Positions 16,755 to 24,108 of a stretch of 64,000 bases of DNA are shown in pieces. The translations under genes and the position numbers were made by a program. The notes beneath the pieces were generated by a model that made no database searches, was not told the DNA's origin, and worked only from the letters and a program-made list of their open reading frames with translations. This DNA is from Natronoarchaeum philippinense (lineage in GTDB: Archaea; Halobacteriota; Halobacteria; Halobacteriales; Natronoarchaeaceae). The stretch spans positions 558,001 through 622,000 of the forward strand of contig NZ_OBEJ01000001.1 in NCBI RefSeq assembly GCF_900215575.1, given 5' to 3'. How positions within the stretch are numbered: the first letter of the stretch is position 1; every line of letters starts with the position of its first letter.

Positions 16755-17987
16755 CTATTCCCCGTGGCCGAACTCTTCGAGGGTGGCGTAGTCTCCCCGA
16801 CGCACTTCGGTGACGAGTCCGCCGTCGGTCTCCAGTCCGAGCACGGACGCCGCGGCGCCGCCGACGCTCTCTGTCACCGCATCGGGCGCGTAGACGCCAA
16901 AGCGCCACTGGGAGCGCTGGGCGGCCCGCAGGGCGTCGACCAGCGGAGACTGCTCGCCGAGATGCCTGATATCGCCGTTGACGACGACGCGCGAGGTCGA
17001 CTCGGTCATCGACGGGCGCGAGGGAACGTCGATCACGACGTGCTCGGGGTCGACGCCCGCCCGGCCGGCGATATCGGCCTCCAGATCGCGGACGCGGTCG
17101 TGGTCGGCCGACAGCAGCGAGTCCGGCACGTCGTCGAACTCGGCCCAGACGGCGCGCTTGAACAGGTCCCGATCGTCGATCGCCCGGGCGTAGCGCTCGG
17201 TGCGCTCGTTCCCGCGTAGGGCGGCGATCAGATCGTAATCGTCCATCCGCCGGACCTCGGCGGCCGTGCTGGCACCCGCTTCGAGCAGGTGCTCGGTCGC
17301 CCGGCGAAGCATCGTCTTGCCGATCCGGGCGACCGGGTGGCTGTACACCGTCGGGTTCATCAGCGCGCGGGCGACCAGCAGGCTCTCGGCCGTCTGGACG
17401 TTGCCTTCCGCGAGAACGAGTTCGCCGTCGAGGAAGGTCAGCTCGCGTACGAGGCGCTCGTGGTCGATCGTCCCGTAGGGAACGCCGGTGTGGTGGGCGT
17501 CCCGAACGAGGTAGTCCATCCGGTCCACGTCGAGTTCCCCCGAGACGAGCTGGCCGTACTGGCCCTCGCCGGCGATCAACCCGGCGACTGCACTGGGATC
17601 GAGGTCGTTCGCGCGGAGCACGTCGCCGACGGGGCTCGACGCTAGCAGTTCCTCGACATCGTCGTGGTACTTGCCGGTGTGACGATACACCAACTCCTCG
17701 ACGTTGTGGCTAAAGGGGCAGTGACCGATATCGTGTAGCAGCGCCGCGGCTTTGACGCGTTCGGCCTGCTGCCCGTGAACGCCGAGGTGATCGAGCGCCT
17801 CGCAGGCGAGGTGATAGACCCCGAGACTGTGCTCGAACCGGGTGTGGTTCGCGGAGGGGTAGACCAGCGACACCGTCCCCAACTGCGCGATCCGTCGAAG
17901 CCGCTGGACCGCGGCGGTGTCGAGCAGCGCCGACGCGACGCCCTCGACCGCGATGTGATCGTGGACGCTGTCCTTGATCGTGGTCAT
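16755..17987 (-). CDS. HD domain phosphohydrolase (SAMHD1/dGTPase-like)
   Basis: A 410-residue protein with a complete HD metal site: His53 in RFEHSLGVYHLA, His85-Asp86 in LLHDIGHCPFSH and an Asp in LDVDRMDYLVRD (about 155). This is the pattern of SAMHD1-like and dGTPase-like deoxynucleotide triphosphohydrolases, so a role in dNTP pool control is the best inference. The C-terminal 150 residues are less conserved and include an ESTSRVVVNGDIRHLGEQS segment. It lies in the same direction as, and upstream of, the amidohydrolase gene. Confidence 0.9.
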   Translation of the reverse strand: MTTIKDSVHDHIAVEGVASALLDTAAVQRLRRIAQLGTVSLVYPSANHTRFEHSLGVYHLACEALDHLGVHGQQAERVKAAALLHDIGHCPFSHNVEELVYRHTGKYHDDVEELLASSPVGDVLRANDLDPSAVAGLIAGEGQYGQLVSGELDVDRMDYLVRDAHHTGVPYGTIDHERLVRELTFLDGELVLAEGNVQTAESLLVARALMNPTVYSHPVARIGKTMLRRATEHLLEAGASTAAEVRRMDDYDLIAALRGNERTERYARAIDDRDLFKRAVWAEFDDVPDSLLSADHDRVRDLEADIAGRAGVDPEHVVIDVPSRPSMTESTSRVVVNGDIRHLGEQSPLVDALRAAQRSQWRFGVYAPDAVTESVGGAAASVLGLETDGGLVTEVRRGDYATLEEFGHGE

Positions 17988-18147
17988 GCGCCGCCTTCGT
18001 CCCGTTCGTACAAAAAGTATCGCCGGGAATCGGGGGCGTCACGACGCCGAAGCCGAATCGGGAGACATCGAATTCGGATCGCCGTTCCCGCAGGACAGCG
18101 CTCGAACGCAGGAAAGAATGCAAGTTATAGTACGTCGTCGAGACCAG

Positions 18148-18882
18148 TTACAGCACGTCGTCGAAGTCCTTGTGGCCCTGAATGGTGACCTCCTCGTCGG
18201 TCACTTCGGCGAGGAAGACGCCGTTACCGCTGCCGGTGTCGCGCTCGACGGCACTTTTGACCGCGCGCGCGGCGACTTCCTTTGCCTCGTCGTTCGAGAG
18301 GCCTTCCTCGTAGTACTGTTCGAGAGTACCGTAGGCGACCTGCATCCCGCTGCCGGTGACGGTGTAGTCGTCCGCGACGACGCCGCCGGCGGGGTCGATG
18401 CTGTAGACGTGACTCCCCTCGTCGTCGACGCCAGCCAGAATCGGGTGGATGGCGAAAAACGGCCCGCCGCGGGCGAAGTTGCCCGCTAGCGTCGACAGCG
18501 CTTCCATGCTCATCTGTTCGCCGCGGCGCGTTTCATAGAGGTTCGACTCGACGCGGAGGTACTTGATGAACGACTGGGCACCGCCGACCGAGCCGACCAG
18601 CGTCAGGACGGCGCTGGGATGGATCTGCTCGACCTTCTGGACGTCCTTGCTGGAGACGAATCGGCCGCCGAGGCTGGCGCGCATGTCCGTGGCGACGACG
18701 ACGCCGTCGTCGGTCGTCAGGCCAACGGTCGTCGTTCCGGTCTTGTTGACGTTCTCGAGTTCCGCTTCGGAGAACTGGGGCTCGGGGAGCGAGCCGAGCG
18801 AAGGGCCAAGCGGGTCGTCGTCTGCACCCGACAGCCGGTCGCGGTTGCGAGAGAACTCGTTGTCGTGCATCGGGGTTCGCAT
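18148..18882 (-). CDS. psmB: 20S proteasome beta subunit precursor
   Basis: Catalytic subunit of the archaeal 20S proteasome, an N-terminal threonine hydrolase. The 244-residue precursor has a 49-residue propeptide; self-cleavage before Thr50 (KTG/TTTVG) exposes the nucleophile. Lys and Asp residues of the active site lie in VVVATDMRASLGGRFVSSKDVQK, and GSVGGAQ and SGSGMQVAYG are conserved. The propeptide length is typical of haloarchaea. A TATA box (18906-18914) gives a nearly leaderless transcript. The alpha subunit gene is elsewhere. Confidence 0.96.
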   Translation of the reverse strand: MRTPMHDNEFSRNRDRLSGADDDPLGPSLGSLPEPQFSEAELENVNKTGTTTVGLTTDDGVVVATDMRASLGGRFVSSKDVQKVEQIHPSAVLTLVGSVGGAQSFIKYLRVESNLYETRRGEQMSMEALSTLAGNFARGGPFFAIHPILAGVDDEGSHVYSIDPAGGVVADDYTVTGSGMQVAYGTLEQYYEEGLSNDEAKEVAARAVKSAVERDTGSGNGVFLAEVTDEEVTIQGHKDFDDVL

Positions 18883-18905
18883 TGCACGGAGCTACACGTT
18901 GGGCG

Positions 18906-18914
18906 CATATAAAT
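18906..18914 (-). promoter_or_regulatory. TATA box of psmB
   Basis: On the minus strand atttatatg lies 24-32 bp before the psmB start codon at 18882, ideal spacing for an archaeal leaderless promoter. Confidence 0.65.
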
Positions 18915-18999
18915 TGACGGCGTTCCAGTCGGCCAGTACAGGCACGAAGCCGGCGCTGTCGGTGCCTCTACAGCTTGAAAACGTGTCGGGGCGTTCCGA

Positions 19000-19173
19000 T
19001 TAGGGCTTCGCGTCCTCGTAGGTTCGCTCGAGCCGTTCGACGGCCCGGTGAATCGGCGGCGCTCGGCCGGCGGTCCGCTGGGCGGCGAGCGCGAACGGCA
19101 TCGCGAGGATGCCGAGCGCGATGGTCATCTGGTACAGGGCAAACACGCTGGATCGGTACACCCGTTCGATCAT
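19000..19173 (-). CDS. Small single-helix haloarchaeal membrane protein
   Basis: A 57-residue protein with one membrane helix (FALYQMTIALGILAMPFALAA) followed by a polar tail (HRAVERLERTYEDAKP). I recognise the pattern as a conserved haloarchaeal small membrane protein without known function. The start at 19173 (MIERVYRSS) is preferred to an upstream in-frame start at 19281, which would run through the promoter. A TATA box (tatataag region, 19205-19212) and a perfect 14-bp palindrome (19216-19229) lie just upstream. Confidence 0.7.
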   Translation of the reverse strand: MIERVYRSSVFALYQMTIALGILAMPFALAAQRTAGRAPPIHRAVERLERTYEDAKP

Positions 19174-19215
19174 CTGACTTCGATACGCTGCTGGACCATT
19201 GCCGTATATAAGACT

Positions 19216-19229
19216 ATCTAAATTTAGAT
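19216..19229. promoter_or_regulatory. Perfect 14-bp palindrome next to a TATA box
   Basis: ATCTAAATTTAGAT is its own reverse complement and sits 5 bp beyond the TATA box of the minus-strand small membrane protein gene at 19000-19173, where the BRE would be. It is a candidate operator; the regulator is unknown. Confidence 0.45.
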
Positions 19230-19459
19230 TACATAACGAACGATCTCCTCCGATTGAGGTTGCCGCAGTCTTGCGATTCAACTATGCTTGTAAACTCCTC
19301 AACTGCACCCGCCAACGGCCCCGAGTCACAGGTACGAACGCGCTCGCTGAGCATCGGCTTTTCCATAAGTTATAGCGACCTTTTGCGTGGCGTGCGCAGC
19401 GGCGCGGCGCGACACGACCGAACCACAAAGCAAGAGAACCCCCGGCCAGAAGTGTAGGT

Positions 19460-19825
19460 ATGAGCAACTACCTCGTTGCGATGGAAGCGGCATGGTTGGT
19501 GCGCGATGTCGGCGAGATCGACGACGCGATCGGCGTCGCGGTCAGCGAAGCCGGCAAGCGCCTGAACGAAGAGAGCATGGACTACGTCGAGGTCGAAGTG
19601 GGTGCGACGGGGTGTCCGGCATGTGGCGAGCCGTTCGACTCTGCATTTATCGCCGCCGACACCGCGCTGGTCGGTCTTCTCTTGGAAATGAAGGTGTTCA
19701 ACGCCGACAGCACCGAGCACGCCCAGCGAATCGCCAAAAGCGAGGTCGGTGGCGCGCTGCGGGACGTTCCGCTGTCGGTCGTCGAGACGATCGAGTACGA
19801 GGACGACGAAGAACTCGAGTCTTAG
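19460..19825 (+). CDS. UPF0212 / DUF555 family protein
   Basis: A 121-residue protein of the archaeal DUF555 (UPF0212) family. Its sequence is very close to what I know from other haloarchaea: MSNYLVAMEAAWLV at the start, DYVEVEVGATGCPACGEPF with a CxxC pair (about residues 51-54) and AKSEVGGALRDVPLSV. The strong conservation implies a core function, but none is established; the CxxC may bind a metal. It has a TATA-like ccataagttatagcg about 83-97 bp upstream. It is followed in the same direction by the CBS regulator gene. Confidence 0.92.
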   Translation: MSNYLVAMEAAWLVRDVGEIDDAIGVAVSEAGKRLNEESMDYVEVEVGATGCPACGEPFDSAFIAADTALVGLLLEMKVFNADSTEHAQRIAKSEVGGALRDVPLSVVETIEYEDDEELES

Positions 19826-19876
19826 TCCTGCAGATCGCGCCGAGTAGGGGCCCCGTTTCGGTGTCCCGATCCAAGC

Positions 19877-19888
19877 TTTTTTAATATA
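19877..19888 (+). promoter_or_regulatory. TATA box of the HTH-CBS gene
   Basis: ttttttaatata is centred about 25 bp before the ATG at 19908, a strong archaeal promoter for a leaderless message. Its T-run may also end the upstream DUF555 transcript. Confidence 0.6.
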
Positions 19889-19907
19889 ACCCAAAGTAAT
19901 CCGGTGT

Positions 19908-20447
19908 ATGGAACTGCCGACGCCGGCCGATCTCCGGGAGCGCCGGAACGAACTCGGGTTGACCCAGAGCGAACTGGCCGATAGAGCCGAGGTCTCCCAG
20001 CCGTTGATCGCCCGGATCGAGGGCGGTGACGTCGACCCCCGGCTCTCGACGCTGCGGCGGATCGTCAACGCGCTGGCGGAAGCAGAGACGGGGATCGTCC
20101 GCGCCGAAGACCTCATGCACGAGGACGTGATCCGGGTCGCCCCCGACGACGAGCTGCGAGTCGCCGTGCATCGGATGGAAGAGGAGGCCTACTCCCAGCT
20201 TCCCGTTCTGCAGGACGGCATCCCCGTCGGCAGCATCAGCCAGAGCGATCTGGTCCACGCCGACGAGGACGACCGCGCCGAATCCGTCCGCGAGTTCATG
20301 AGCGAGAGCTTCCCGACCGTCTCCGAGGACACGACGCTCGACGAGATTACGAGCCTGCTCGAACACTACAAGGCGGTGATGGTGACTGATCGCGGGGAGA
20401 CTGTCGGCATCATCACGGAAGCCGACATCGCCGGCCGACTCTCGTGA
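19908..20447 (+). CDS. XRE-type HTH protein with paired CBS domains
   Basis: A 179-residue regulator. Residues 1-60 form an XRE/Cro-type HTH (LRERRNELGLTQSELADRAEVSQPLIARIEGGDVDPR). Residues 65-179 are two CBS domains (LMHEDVIRVAPDDELRVAVHRM... and FMSESFPTVSEDTTLDEI... ending GIITEADIAGRLS). CBS pairs bind adenosine ligands such as AMP, ATP or S-adenosylmethionine, so this is probably a ligand-responsive regulator. The family is widespread in archaea. Its target is not evident; the next gene codes for a DUF502 membrane protein. Confidence 0.92.
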   Translation: MELPTPADLRERRNELGLTQSELADRAEVSQPLIARIEGGDVDPRLSTLRRIVNALAEAETGIVRAEDLMHEDVIRVAPDDELRVAVHRMEEEAYSQLPVLQDGIPVGSISQSDLVHADEDDRAESVREFMSESFPTVSEDTTLDEITSLLEHYKAVMVTDRGETVGIITEADIAGRLS

Positions 20448-20489
20448 CTCGACGAGAACGCTAATGAGACTGTGTGGATACTACCTCGT

Positions 20490-21089
20490 ATGGACTGGCT
20501 GAAACGAGATCTGGGGAGCGGGCTCGTCGTCTTGCTTCCGATTCTCGTCCTCGTCGCCGCGGTTCGGTGGCTCTACACGAGGCTCGCCGCCCTCCCGCTG
20601 GTCGACGGCGTCCAGCCGCCGGTGGCCGGGGTGGCGCTCAGCCTACTACTGATCGTCACCTGCGTGTTCAGCATCGGCTACCTGATGCGCACGGCGCTCG
20701 GAACGGTGTTGTCGATGCGACTCGACTCCATGATGAATCGCGTTCCCGGCCTTCGCGTCGTCTATAACGCCTCGAAGATGGCGGTCGAAACGGCCGTGAT
20801 GAACAGCGACGGTCTGGAGCGGCCCGTCAAACTCGAACTGTGGGGCGACCTCCGCCTGACGGGGTTCCAGACGGGCCAAGAGTCCGACGAGGGTAATCCG
20901 GTCGTGTTCGTCCCCACCTCACCGAACGTGACCAGCGGCGTCGTCGTGGAGGTCGACCAAGAGGACGTGATCGAAACGGACGAATCCGTCGAGGACGCGC
21001 TGACACGCGTGCTGAGTGCCGGATTCGGAGAGAAAAACGGACCGAGAAACGCCTCCGAAAACCTGTTTTCGACATCGGACGACGACTGA
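20490..21089 (+). CDS. DUF502 family membrane protein
   Basis: A 199-residue protein with two membrane helices (LGSGLVVLLPILVLVAAVRWLY and VAGVALSLLLIVTCVFSIGYLM) and a soluble domain with the family pattern MNRVPGLRVVYNASKMAVETA and NPVVFVPTSPNVTSGVVVEV. DUF502 proteins are found in archaea, bacteria and plants (COV-like); the molecular role is unknown. The ATG at 20490 is chosen over a GTG six codons upstream. The last 30 residues are polar and poorly conserved. Confidence 0.9.
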   Translation: MDWLKRDLGSGLVVLLPILVLVAAVRWLYTRLAALPLVDGVQPPVAGVALSLLLIVTCVFSIGYLMRTALGTVLSMRLDSMMNRVPGLRVVYNASKMAVETAVMNSDGLERPVKLELWGDLRLTGFQTGQESDEGNPVVFVPTSPNVTSGVVVEVDQEDVIETDESVEDALTRVLSAGFGEKNGPRNASENLFSTSDDD

Positions 21090-21564
21090 CTGTCGGACGC
21101 CGACCCTCGAATGTCGGTACTCGGCTGGAAGGGAGCTTCACGCAATTGTATATATCGAAATGAGATTCATCAGTCGTGCTTCCGACGAGGCAATGCGTGG
21201 TATCAGACCGCGCGCAACCGCTGTCTCTCCCTAACTGACAACCGTTTCGCCGCCGAAAGGCGCCACTCAGCCGCTCTGGTCGAAGCGTGACGCCGACTAC
21301 TAGGCCTGCCACACGTGGCCCGTGTCGTCGTCTCGAGTGCAGGCCACGGCATCGTCCACGCTCATTAACACGAGCAATCGGATATCTAAACCTGTGGCCG
21401 GGGCGCTACACGATGCCATCGGCGTGGGTGCAGTGATCCATCGCCGCCGTCATAGATGCCGAACGTAAGACTGCCTGCGAGCTGCCACAGTGGGGATCAC
21501 ACCCCTGTGTATGAGAATCGAGAGGGGATCTCCACACCCGTGCTCGGTCGTACGGCAATCACCG

Positions 21565-21642
21565 GTGTCGCCAGAAGACAACACAGATCTCTCCTGCGAC
21601 GAACTGTTTCAGTTGCTGTGCCGGCACGTGCTGGGTTCGGGA
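21565..21642 (+). pseudogene. Possible remnant of a small HTH gene
   Basis: A GTG-initiated stretch of 26 codons reads MSPEDNTDLSCDELFQLLCRHV and then ends in two stop codons (TGA, TAG). The start resembles haloarchaeal DUF7344-type regulators, which often begin with a short acidic lead and a (D/E)ELFxLL helix. It is far too short to be functional. The call rests on resemblance alone. Confidence 0.2.
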
Positions 21643-21900
21643 TGATAGCTCAGTCCGCGAGCATTGATTGGATGAGAGCCATGGCGAAACTACGAATCGT
21701 ACTGCATCAAATCGAGTATTGCTGATCGAACCCAATCCGATCTGGGCAACAGTGGCGCATGTTTCAGCCCCCTCGACAGAGCCGGAAGGCAACCGAATCA
21801 AAATGAGTAGATAGTGATATTTCTTGCGAGAGACGTGCAGTGTCACGGACGAACTATCGAGCGAGGTGTATTTTATCCGTATTCCTAGTACCAGACGCCA

Positions 21901-21953
21901 GTTTTGTGGTGCCATAATTCAACAATAGAGCCCAATATTTGGCTCCACAAAAC
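21901..21953. repeat. 14-bp inverted repeat, one mismatch, 25-bp loop
   Basis: Left arm GTTTTGTGGTGCCA (21901-21914) and right arm TGGCTCCACAAAAC (21940-21953) pair at 13 of 14 positions. The repeat lies 65 bp before the GTG start of the DUF5805 gene. It could be a recombinase binding site, an operator, the ends of a tiny non-autonomous element or an RNA hairpin. Confidence 0.6.
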
Positions 21954-22018
21954 AGAATAACATACCTTATCTGCAGTTATGGTAACATTGATGGGGTCGC
22001 GGTTCCTCGGTCGTCGTC

Positions 22019-22534
22019 GTGACGACAGATCGAGACGTGGACACGTCCCGGACGGCCGTGAAGACGTACGTCCCCGCGTATCAAAAGCGTCGGTGGGCCG
22101 ACCACGCCGACGAGTTGGGCATGAGCCAGAGCGAGTTCGTCCGAACGATGGTCCAAGCCGGCCGCAGTGGGTTTTCGCCGTCCGAGGACGCCGAAATCAC
22201 CCGTGAGGAGGCACCGAGCGGTCGGAAATCCGACGATGTTCCGGATTCCTCAGACCGACCTAGCGAGGAACCCACTTCTACGGACGTAACCCCTGGGGTT
22301 GAGACCGGGAAGACGGGGTCCTCTGAGCCCCGCGGTGGTGGCACGCCGGGACTCACCAACCGAGTGCTCGAAGTGCTCGACCGCGAGGGCGTGCTCTCGT
22401 GGGACGATCTCCTCGACGCCGTGACCGACGACATCGAAGGGCAACTCGACGAGGCGATTCAGGAACTACAATCGGAGAATCGAGTCCGCTACAGCGGTCG
22501 AGAAGGCGGGTACACGCTGGCCGACCGATCATGA
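22019..22534 (+). CDS. DUF5805 domain protein, partner of the integrase
   Basis: A 171-residue protein with three parts: an N-terminal DNA-binding-like segment (SRTAVKTYVPAYQKRRWADHADELGMSQSEFVRTMV, about 8-45, ribbon-helix-helix-like), a polar Ser/Pro/Asp linker (about 50-105) and a C-terminal winged-helix-like region (LTNRVLEVLDREGVLSWDDLLDAV, ending YTLADRS). I recognise it as DUF5805, which in haloarchaea stands directly before a tyrosine recombinase gene. The start codon is GTG at 22019. Its stop overlaps the recombinase start (ATGA), so the two are co-translated. It is probably an accessory DNA-binding factor. Confidence 0.8.
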   Translation: MTTDRDVDTSRTAVKTYVPAYQKRRWADHADELGMSQSEFVRTMVQAGRSGFSPSEDAEITREEAPSGRKSDDVPDSSDRPSEEPTSTDVTPGVETGKTGSSEPRGGGTPGLTNRVLEVLDREGVLSWDDLLDAVTDDIEGQLDEAIQELQSENRVRYSGREGGYTLADRS

Positions 22535-23586
22535 GTGGGGGCGTCCAGACCGACACCGAGGATGTCGAGGATCCGGTCGCGTACTTCCTGCAGGACGTAG
22601 GGTATCACGGGAAGACGGAGCGGACACAGGACGCCTACGAGCGCGTGCTGCGGGATTTCGAGGCGTTTCTCACAGAGGGAACTGCCCGAACGACGAGCGG
22701 TCTGACGGTCGATGAAGCGACACACAGAGACTGTATGGAGTGGGTACATACGAAGCGTGGCGAGCTGGCCGACAGCACGATCGCCACCTACGCCTCGTAT
22801 CTCCACCGGTTCTACGGGTACATGACGCAGGTCGGCGTGTTCGACGCGAACCCGATGACGATCGTCGTCGAGCAGATGGACGAGTCTATCGACACTGACC
22901 CGGCGCGGCGGGAGATTTCGGTCCCCGAGATGCAGGCGTTCGTACGCGGTATCGAACATCCGCTGGATAGGGCAGTGATCGTTACCTTGCTGAAGACGGG
23001 ACTCAGAGCCGGCGAGCTCTGCAATCTCGACCGCAGGGATCTACACTTGCCTGCGGCGCCGGACGCCGAAGACGCGCCGGTCAGAGCGACGATCGATGGG
23101 CGACCGAGATCGCTCTACGTTTCGCCGAAACCGCGACAAGGCGTCGAGGTCAACGGCGAACGCCGTACCGAATCGAACAAGCGAAAACGCGAGACGGTCG
23201 TTCCGGTCGACGAGGAGCTTTCGGCAATCCTCGTTCGGTGGTTGGCCATCCGCCCGGACGCCGTGTCGCCGGCCGAACCGCTGTTCGTCGGCACGCGAGA
23301 CGGGTGGGGCCAGCGGCTCTCGATCGACACGGTCCACCGAATCGTCACGGACCATGCCCGCGATCGGGGGTGGTATCGCACCGGTGGCGGCGCCGCCGAG
23401 AACGTGACACCGCATTACTTCCGGCACTTTTTCACCACGCATCTGCGCAGCGAGACGGGAGATCGGGGGATCGTGAAGTACCTCCGCGGCGACGTTGCCG
23501 AGGACGTGATCGACACGTACACCCACAACTGGGGCGATCGGGTCCGCGAGACATACGAGGGCAAGATCTACTCGCTGTTGGACTAG
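22531..23586 (+). CDS. Tyrosine recombinase / integrase
   Basis: A 351-residue phage-integrase/XerC-D family recombinase. The N-terminal SAM-like core-binding domain (about 12-120, with TQDAYERVLRDFEAFL and TIATYASYLHRFYGY) precedes the catalytic domain. Catalytic residues visible are Arg159 (TGLRAGEL), Lys217 or Lys219, His295 and Arg298 (PHYFRHFF) and Tyr330 (DTYTHNW). The second His of the usual LGH motif is replaced by Asp321 (YLRGDV). The start at 22531 overlaps the DUF5805 stop by 4 bp. No phage or plasmid genes are adjacent, so a resident chromosomal function or an old element remnant are both possible. Confidence 0.92.
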   Translation: MSGGVQTDTEDVEDPVAYFLQDVGYHGKTERTQDAYERVLRDFEAFLTEGTARTTSGLTVDEATHRDCMEWVHTKRGELADSTIATYASYLHRFYGYMTQVGVFDANPMTIVVEQMDESIDTDPARREISVPEMQAFVRGIEHPLDRAVIVTLLKTGLRAGELCNLDRRDLHLPAAPDAEDAPVRATIDGRPRSLYVSPKPRQGVEVNGERRTESNKRKRETVVPVDEELSAILVRWLAIRPDAVSPAEPLFVGTRDGWGQRLSIDTVHRIVTDHARDRGWYRTGGGAAENVTPHYFRHFFTTHLRSETGDRGIVKYLRGDVAEDVIDTYTHNWGDRVRETYEGKIYSLLD

Positions 23587-23930
23587 TAATTCGAAGCGCG
23601 TGCTTCGTTGCCGCTGCGACGCCGGATCTGAGCCTTTGGTGAGTAAAAGTAGCGCATGCCGGTGATTTACCGGTGATTTCAGAGCGGTTTTGGGAGGTAA
23701 TGGTGATTGAATATCATTTTGGGGCGTTCCAGTTGCAACGTGTAAACCACATTTCGATATATCAAATCTCCTCCGGCGCCGGTTAACGAGAAGTGTCGCA
23801 AATGGGGCCAGAGAACCGCTGACAGTTCATCTTCCGGAAGATATCCTGTAGACGAGAGCATAATCACCTACCCATACTTGTGTGTTAGCCGTTACCAATA
23901 ACTAAGGACGGATCTGCCGAACTAGTCCAC
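23587..23930. other. Intergenic region after the integrase with short repeats
   Basis: These 344 bases hold no gene I can support. They contain ccggtgattt twice (23659-23668 and 23670-23679) with a third partial copy (ggtgatt, 23702-23708), the 8-bp palindrome GTTGCAAC (23732-23739), and ATTTC-GATATATC-AAAT (23751-23767). The last has a perfect 8-bp core. Such features next to a tyrosine recombinase could mark a recombination site. The promoter of the zinc-ribbon gene (23931) lies near the end. Confidence 0.5.
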
Positions 23931-24092
23931 ATGGGGCTGGTGGAGCGCCTCCGATCGGCCGTCGGCGGCCACAGCGACGGGCGGCTCTACGAGTGTGGCA
24001 CTTGCGAGGAGACGTTTGCGTACGCGCCGTCAGTCGACAATCCGACCTGTCCGTACTGCGACGCCGAGCTACGAGCTACCGAGGTTGCGTGA
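23931..24092 (+). CDS. 53-residue zinc-ribbon protein
   Basis: A small protein with a short helical lead (MGLVERLRSAVGG) and two metal-binding knuckles: YECGTCEETF (about residues 20-29) and CPYCDAEL (about 43-50). This four-Cys zinc ribbon is typical of the many haloarchaeal small zinc-finger proteins, which have regulatory roles where studied. The ATG at 23931 gives a complete frame ending at a TGA at 24090-24092. It converges on the prenyl synthase gene. No specific function can be given. Confidence 0.8.
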   Translation: MGLVERLRSAVGGHSDGRLYECGTCEETFAYAPSVDNPTCPYCDAELRATEVA

Positions 24093-24108
24093 AAAAACGG
24101 GGTTCGGG

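Larger units (their letters stand above)
21090..22018. other. Gene-poor, AT-richer 0.9-kb stretch upstream of DUF5805-integrase
   Basis: No convincing gene was found on either strand in these 929 bases. Base composition is more AT-rich than the neighbours, especially 21780-22000. It contains a short open segment (21565-21642) that may be the remnant of a regulator gene, an imperfect inverted repeat (21303-21345), and a 14-bp inverted repeat (21901-21953). Together with the adjacent recombinase gene this looks like decayed or accessory DNA. Confidence 0.6.

Noticed and set aside
21635-21735. tRNA-like start gggatgatagctcagtc
   Set aside because: A D-arm-like string is present but no matching acceptor, anticodon or T-arm could be paired.
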